Below are positions 60,325 to 64,000 of a DNA stretch of 64,000 bases, in pieces. This DNA comes from Streptomyces albipurpureus (lineage in GTDB: Bacteria; Actinomycetota; Actinomycetes; Streptomycetales; Streptomycetaceae), in the NCBI RefSeq assembly GCF_023701525.1, contig NZ_JAMQAW010000023.1:62001-126000 (forward strand). The letters are read 5' to 3'. Made by a program: the position numbers and the translations under genes. The notes below the pieces were generated by a model. That model did no database searches, had not been told where the DNA came from, and saw only the letters and a list, made by a program, of their open reading frames with translations. How positions within the stretch are numbered: the first letter of the stretch is position 1; each line of letters opens with the position of its first letter.

Positions 60325-60591
60325 CCCCCGCTTCGACACATGTCATCGCCGAGGTCCTCGGCGAAAGTGGTGCCAGTGGAGTCCCCGGACCGGACACGTT
60401 CCACCAGGGCCTGTTCAGCGTCGTCGTACTCGGTGGGAATGTTCATCGCCCACCGGACCAACACCGTTTGGACTCACCGGCCGAGTGTTCTCGATCTCGG
60501 TGGTGAACTGAACGCGTTCCGCTTCGGGCAGAGCCTCACCGACACCGCGGATCGTGGCGGGCACCCGCACCGGCCCGCCCGTCGCATCCAT
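60321..60591 (-). pseudogene. Antitoxin, frameshifted (copy 2)
   Basis: The first part reads VRVPATIRGVGEALPEAERV and TTEIENT. After a frame change near 60470 the sequence continues RWAMNIPTEYDDAEQALVER and SGDSTGTTFAEDLG to a TGA that overlaps the copy 2 toxin start. The beginning resembles copy 1 (APATIEGIRNALP). The two copies lie in tandem. Confidence 0.62.
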
Positions 60592-61220
60592 GGTCAAGCC
60601 TCCGGCGCCACGATCCGCCTCTTCCCACAACACCGTTGTCAGAGCGCGTGAAGTGTCAGAGCGCCAGGGTCGCGGCCATCAGACGTGCTCCGGCCAGTGC
60701 CAGGAACCCGGTGAGCTGCGCGGCCCGCGTCGGCGTCGACGGGCCCGGACCCGCCGGCCGAGAACAGAGGGAAGGAGTACCCGGTCGGGTTGATCACAGC
60801 GAGTCCCAGACGGCCAGGGCCGTCATGGTCGGCCTCAGTGATGATCACGGTGCCGTTCTGGCGCAAGCAGAGTTCCGTTGAGTCATCCGATCGGTCACTC
60901 TCGGCGACCGACTATCGCCGCTTCCTGGGACTTCGGTCCACTGCATCGGGTACGCCGAAGGCAGGGCGCTCGGACTGTGTGCACCAGGTGCCTCTGGTCC
61001 ACCGCGGCCCGGCAAAACCACCCGTATGTGGGGCTCCAGGACCCCCAAGTGGAGGTCAAGGTTTCAACCACCCGGCGTCGGAATACGACTCCGGAAGTGC
61101 CCGGAGCCGGACTTGAACCTGACCGTCCCAGTTCCCTGACCTGCACATACGCTCTGACCTGCGCACCGAATTTGGGTTTCAGGCAAGCTCGGCCAGTCTC
61201 AGGCCATTTAAAAGGGGGGC

Positions 61221-61239
61221 GTGTTCCCGGGGGGAACAC
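61221..61239 (-). terminator. Terminator of the XRE repressor-like gene
   Basis: GTGTTCCC pairs with GGGAACAC over a three-base loop, 47 bases beyond the reverse-strand stop at 61286. The gap 60700-61220 has no convincing gene. A T-arm-like TTCAAGTCC sequence lies near 61110 (see rejected items). Confidence 0.65.
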
Positions 61240-61285
61240 CGCAGGTCACGATGCGTGACCGCCCCCAGATGGCGGGAACCCGCCA

Positions 61286-61705
61286 CTAACCAACCGCCCG
61301 AGTGTCGCCATCGTCGCGCCGCACGCTCCCCGCCAACCGGTCATCCAAGGCCTGCAAAACCTGGAGTCGAACCCGAGTCGGCAGACCATCGATGATCGTG
61401 AGAATGGCGTCCACGCGTGGATCTTGCGGCGGGACGGGCGGCGCTGCGGCCGGCTCCGGGTGCGACTCGGGGGGCATCACCTCCGGTCGACCACCCTGCT
61501 CTACAAGATCAAGGGCACCCGGCGCCCATCTAAGGGCGCGCTCTAGGTTCCGCCGCGTGAGTTGACTCGCGCTGCCCTCGGCTCGGCGCATCGCACGGAG
61601 TGTCTCGTAGGTCGTGCGAGCCTCCGATGCCAACTGCCTCCAAGTGAGCCCTAGCTCTAGGCGCCGGCGGTTCAGCTCGTTATCGAGGTGCGACGACTCC
61701 GCCAT
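61286..61705 (-). CDS. XRE-family regulator, leftward arm of a divergent switch
   Basis: 139 residues from an ATG at 61705 (a GTG two codons upstream is possible). HTH: LNRRRLELGLTWRQLASEAR, TTYETLRAMRRAEGSASQLT, RRNLERALRWAPGALDLVEQ. The C-terminal half has a Pro-rich linker, then a helical segment (VDAILTIIDGLPTRVRLQVL). It faces a smaller XRE gene across 149 bases that contain four octamer repeats, the design of a phage- or ICE-type repressor switch. Confidence 0.82.
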   Translation of the reverse strand: MAESSHLDNELNRRRLELGLTWRQLASEARTTYETLRAMRRAEGSASQLTRRNLERALRWAPGALDLVEQGGRPEVMPPESHPEPAAAPPVPPQDPRVDAILTIIDGLPTRVRLQVLQALDDRLAGSVRRDDGDTRAVG

Positions 61706-61729
61706 CCCCACGTCCTCTCGGTATCGACA

Positions 61730-61853
61730 TAACGCAGATTAACGCAGCTTCACGCGGCCCCACTTTGGCACCTTCCGACTCCAGCCAACGACGGAGGCAG
61801 CAGACCCCAACCGATCTGTTGTTTCTTCACGCTGCCTGCGTTAACCTGCGTGA
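61730..61853. promoter_or_regulatory. Operator repeats of the divergent XRE switch
   Basis: TAACGCAG at 61730-61737 and again at 61740-61747, then the reverse complement CTGCGTTA at 61836-61843 and CTGCGTGA at 61846-61853. Within each pair the spacing is exactly ten bases, one helical turn, and the pairs are mirror images near each gene start. This is seen directly; binding by either XRE protein is inferred. Confidence 0.8.
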
Positions 61854-61854
61854 C

Positions 61855-62088
61855 ATGTCAGCACAGAACCAAGCAGACACCACCTCCTTGCGGCGGCAAC
61901 GCATAGGGCTGGGCCTGACGCTGGTCGACCTCGCAGAGCTATGCGCATCGCACGGAGTGGCTGTTCACCCCGATCACCTGAGCAAAATCGAAAGGGGAGT
62001 CCACCCTCCCCGTCCGCATCTGCGAGCGGCTCTCGCCCGTGTTCTTGAGCTCCGGCCGGATCAGGTCGACGCATCCGGAGCTGCGTAA
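61855..62088 (+). CDS. XRE-family regulator, rightward arm of the switch
   Basis: 77 residues from the ATG at 61855, two bases beyond the last operator octamer. HTH pattern: LRRQRIGLGLTLVDLAELCA, GVAVHPDHLSKIERGVHPPR, LRAALARVLELRPDQV. The open frame extends to 61765, but that would cross the operators. Its stop overlaps the next ATG (TAATG). Confidence 0.82.
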   Translation: MSAQNQADTTSLRRQRIGLGLTLVDLAELCASHGVAVHPDHLSKIERGVHPPRPHLRAALARVLELRPDQVDASGAA

Positions 62089-62339
62089 TGAGTCTCCAGA
62101 ACTACAACCTCGAAGAGGCCGCAGCAGCTCTGCGCTGTGCAGTCGGCTTCCTTGAGGAGAACCTCGACACGCTTCCGCACCAAAAGCTTGGCAGGGCCGT
62201 CGCATTCGATGACGACGAACTGATGGCGATCAAGAACATGTGTCGCGTGCGCCCTGGAAGTGCGGCAGTGGAGACCGCCAAGCCGCCGGGTCTCAGCCTG
62301 GCGACCATTCAGCCGAAACAGCGACGCCGCAGTGGCTAA
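62088..62339 (+). CDS. Excisionase/MerR-like small DNA-binding protein
   Basis: 83 residues: NYNLEEAAAALRCAVGFLEE, LPHQKLGRAVAFDDDELMAI. This winged-helix-turn-helix style (EEAAxxL, then a wing and DDDLMAI) is common in excisionase-like proteins of actinobacterial integrative elements. It is translationally coupled to the preceding XRE gene. An integrase is not in the window. Confidence 0.7.
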   Translation: MSLQNYNLEEAAAALRCAVGFLEENLDTLPHQKLGRAVAFDDDELMAIKNMCRVRPGSAAVETAKPPGLSLATIQPKQRRRSG

Positions 62340-62430
62340 GCGGGGCTGCCGGACCGGGCCTGGTCCGGCGCCCCTCGGTGCCCCACCCCTCTACATGCAG
62401 CCGTACTGCACCCAGAGAAGAGGAACAACC

Positions 62431-63480
62431 GTGCCCGAAGCTTCCCATATCCCACCCCCGCCCCCATCCCTGCCCTCTCCGGCGTTGTCCGCGCAGGGGC
62501 AGTTGGTCGGTGAGTTGATGGTCGCGATCGCCGGCTGGCAGAAGATCGCGCAGGTGTCCGGGCTCCGTAGCCCCGAGGTCCGTCAGCACTTGGCCGAGCA
62601 CCTCGCCGCCCTGTTCCCCGCACCGGTCGAGGATGCGCAGTGCGTGCGGTGCGGCTGCACCGAGGACGCACCCTGCCCCGGCGGCTGCTCCTGGGTACAC
62701 AACACCCTGATGCTGGACCTGTGCACGACGTGTATCCGTCAGGACGGGTCGTGCACGACTACCGGCTGCGGCATCTCCACCACCGTCCTCGACGAATCCG
62801 ACCCCGCCGTGTGGGGCTGGGTCCTCGGTGGCCACCTCATCGGCGCCGACACCCAGCCGACCTGGTACTGCACCGACTGGTGCGCCAACCACGCCAACCG
62901 CACCGTGGGCCTGAAGCTGGCCGCCGCTGACCGCGCCGCCGCTGCGGCCCCTGCGCGTCAGACCGAGCCCACCGCGGCGGTCGAGGCCGAGGTCGTCTCC
63001 GAGAAGGACACCCACACTTCCGTGGGCGGCGTTCACTCGGAGCCCGACCCCACACCCGACCCCACCCCTGCGGTACCGGGGCTCATGACCGGCATCGAGG
63101 CGATCGACGCCATGGAGGAGAACTCGCGCGCCGTGTCCACGGTCGCGCGCCGAATCCTCGCTGACGCTGACGCCGCTGGTCTGCCCGCGCTGCTGGGCGT
63201 GCGCCCTCAGGTCGACCGCGACCGGGCGGAGCTCCACCTCCAGCCGAGCACACGCGCCGATACCCAGGCGTGGGCGGACTGGCTGGACATCCAACTCGCC
63301 ACCAGCCTTCGAGACACGACCGGCTACTCCAATCCGGGCTGCGAGGACACGGACGGGTCCCGCACAGTCGACGGAGTCAAGGTCAGCGTGGGCAGCGTCC
63401 GGTTCATCGACGCTGAGGAGTGGGCGACCCTGCACCCCCAGCTGGCCTCCCCTGGGGCAGTCGCGGGGGTTGCGTCGTGA
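62431..63480 (+). CDS. Mobile-element protein with cysteine-rich putative zinc-binding domain
   Basis: 349 residues from a GTG at 62431 with AGAAGAGG upstream. After a Pro-rich head, residues about 70-150 contain many cysteines (CVRCGCTEDAPCPGGCSWVH, LCTTCIRQDGSCTTTGCG, WYCTDWCANHAN). A linker rich in Ala/Glu/Pro-Asp follows, then a C-terminal domain of about 120 residues (ADTQAWADWLDIQLATSL, VDGVKVSVGSVRFI). Such proteins are typical of actinobacterial phages and integrative elements; exact role unknown. Confidence 0.75.
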   Translation: MPEASHIPPPPPSLPSPALSAQGQLVGELMVAIAGWQKIAQVSGLRSPEVRQHLAEHLAALFPAPVEDAQCVRCGCTEDAPCPGGCSWVHNTLMLDLCTTCIRQDGSCTTTGCGISTTVLDESDPAVWGWVLGGHLIGADTQPTWYCTDWCANHANRTVGLKLAAADRAAAAAPARQTEPTAAVEAEVVSEKDTHTSVGGVHSEPDPTPDPTPAVPGLMTGIEAIDAMEENSRAVSTVARRILADADAAGLPALLGVRPQVDRDRAELHLQPSTRADTQAWADWLDIQLATSLRDTTGYSNPGCEDTDGSRTVDGVKVSVGSVRFIDAEEWATLHPQLASPGAVAGVAS

Positions 63481-63785
63481 TGGCCGTAGCGCTGCTGATC
63501 ACCGCAGTCCTGGGCGCCGCGTACATGGCACTCCAGGGCATGGCCGCATGGCTGATCATCGCCGTCCTGGCCGCAGTCGCGGTCGCGGGGATGATGCTCG
63601 CCCGGGCCGGCGAGTGGGGATGGGAACACCGGGACGGTATCCGCGCCAAACCCCACGCTGCGGGGTCATGGCTGTCCACCCGCTGGTCGCTGCTCCTCGC
63701 TCCCCGCCCTACAGCCCGGCCCGAGTCCCGCGAGTACGACCGCACCCCCCGCCGTACCAGCCGGCCACCGAGGCGGCCTCGATGA
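63480..63785 (+). CDS. Small membrane protein (SpdB-like position)
   Basis: 101 residues with two hydrophobic helices (MAVALLITAVLGAAYMALQG and AWLIIAVLAAVAVAGMMLAR) and a basic Arg/Pro-rich tail. The ATG overlaps the preceding stop (GTGATGG). In pSAM2-like elements small membrane proteins at this place are involved in spread; this is context only. Confidence 0.7.
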   Translation: MAVALLITAVLGAAYMALQGMAAWLIIAVLAAVAVAGMMLARAGEWGWEHRDGIRAKPHAAGSWLSTRWSLLLAPRPTARPESREYDRTPRRTSRPPRRPR

Positions 63786-63973
63786 CGGCCTGCCCCTGGT
63801 GGGTGCCGTGGGGTCTCCTCGGCGCCGCCATCACCCTCACCGTTCTCGTCATCAGCTGCGCCGTCATCGCGATCGGCCGAGGCCTCGGCCGTGCCGTTCG
63901 CCGGGCACGCCAGACCACCCCCGAAGGGTCAGCCGAGCGCCCGCCTGCCCCCACGGCTACGGCTCCCCGCTGA
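63782..63973 (+). CDS. Very small membrane protein
   Basis: 63 residues with one or two hydrophobic helices (WWVPWGLLGAAITLTVLVIS and CAVIAIGRGLGRAV) and a Pro/Thr-rich tail. ATGA overlap with the preceding gene. Probably part of the same operon as the two upstream genes, which continues beyond the window. Confidence 0.65.
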   Translation: MTACPWWVPWGLLGAAITLTVLVISCAVIAIGRGLGRAVRRARQTTPEGSAERPPAPTATAPR

Positions 63974-64000
63974 CCCGCTGGCCGGGCGGGTGCTGCCCCA

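Larger units (their letters stand above)
61286..64000. mobile_element. Left edge of an integrative/conjugative-type element, cut by the window end
   Basis: A divergent XRE switch with operators, an excisionase-like protein, a Cys-rich mobile-element protein and two small membrane proteins are arranged as a rightward operon. The arrangement is like that of actinobacterial integrative elements. No integrase, replication or transfer ATPase gene is in view, and no att site could be proved. The left neighbourhood (58.4-60.7 kb) is full of gene fragments, as often seen next to such insertions. Confidence 0.6.

Noticed and set aside
60639..60866. Reverse-strand frame starting MRQNGTVIITEADHDGPGRL
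   Set aside because: The first 35 residues look protein-like, but the rest degenerates and no family or ribosome site is evident; probably another fragment.
61100..61135. tRNA-like T-arm (reverse strand GGTTCAAGTCC) that could mark an att site at the edge of the mobile element
   Set aside because: The flanking stems do not pair, and no acceptor or anticodon arm can be built, so I cannot call a tRNA gene or fragment.

Overview
The window looks like one contiguous stretch of a Streptomyces (or very close actinomycete) chromosome. Evidence is the high GC content with strong third-position GC, dense GTG starts, ATGA/GTGA overlaps, a conservon with a CYP157-like P450, Scr1/DUF397 pairs, and a gene order (sigI-type sigma factor, hut genes, cystathionine beta-synthase, thiolase, Bax-inhibitor protein) that I remember from Streptomyces coelicolor. 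That recollection was not checked by a search.

Layout. 0-4.4 kb: the 3' part of a POT peptide transporter, then a partner-switching stress module (anti-sigma kinase, STAS antagonist, SigB/F-type sigma factor). 4.4-16.0 kb: an export-type polysaccharide locus. A forward operon encodes a PLP sugar-aminotransferase-like protein, a flippase, a GT-C/polymerase-like membrane protein, a small membrane protein and a GH26-like hydrolase. It faces a reverse operon of a FemAB/GNAT-like protein, GT2 and polysaccharide deacetylase. 16.3-22.0 kb: a complete conservon (sensor kinase, Roadblock, DUF742, GTPase, P450). 22-25.3 kb: a PIG-V-like mannosyltransferase, an NmrA-like reductase and hutI. 25.4-34.0 kb: an accessory island separating hutI from hutF - M20 hydrolase - hutU. 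It holds anti-sigma-like and Scr1/DUF397 genes, a 56-codon peptide gene followed by a lasso-cyclase-like asparagine-synthase homologue, a GNAT, two tandem paralogous small proteins, a TTG-initiated 51-codon Asx-Gly-rich peptide gene coupled to a PIMT-like methyltransferase, and a Fic protein. Several of these genes carry rare TTA codons.

34.0-42.2 kb: histidine degradation, a DAP-decarboxylase-like enzyme, an SRPBCC protein and an APC permease. 42.8-45.1 kb: a second Roadblock/LC7 operon without a GTPase. 45-55.6 kb: membrane proteins, an RpiR regulator, cystathionine beta-synthase, SGNH hydrolase, thiolase (its 3' end lies in a 101-bp direct repeat) and a Bax-inhibitor-1 protein. 57-60.7 kb: a chitinase, then a gene graveyard (an aconitase tail broken by a 10-bp duplication, a cell-wall-anchor tail, a truncated XRE regulator, two decayed toxin-antitoxin copies). 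61.2-64 kb: the edge of an integrative or conjugative-type element with a divergent XRE switch, an excisionase-like protein and small membrane proteins, running off the right end.

The best candidate for an undescribed system is the 28-32.7 kb part of the island: two short peptide genes, each directly followed by a predicted peptide-modifying enzyme. A second candidate is the polysaccharide polymerase-like protein with five copies of a TMALSV-type motif in its cytoplasmic N-terminus.
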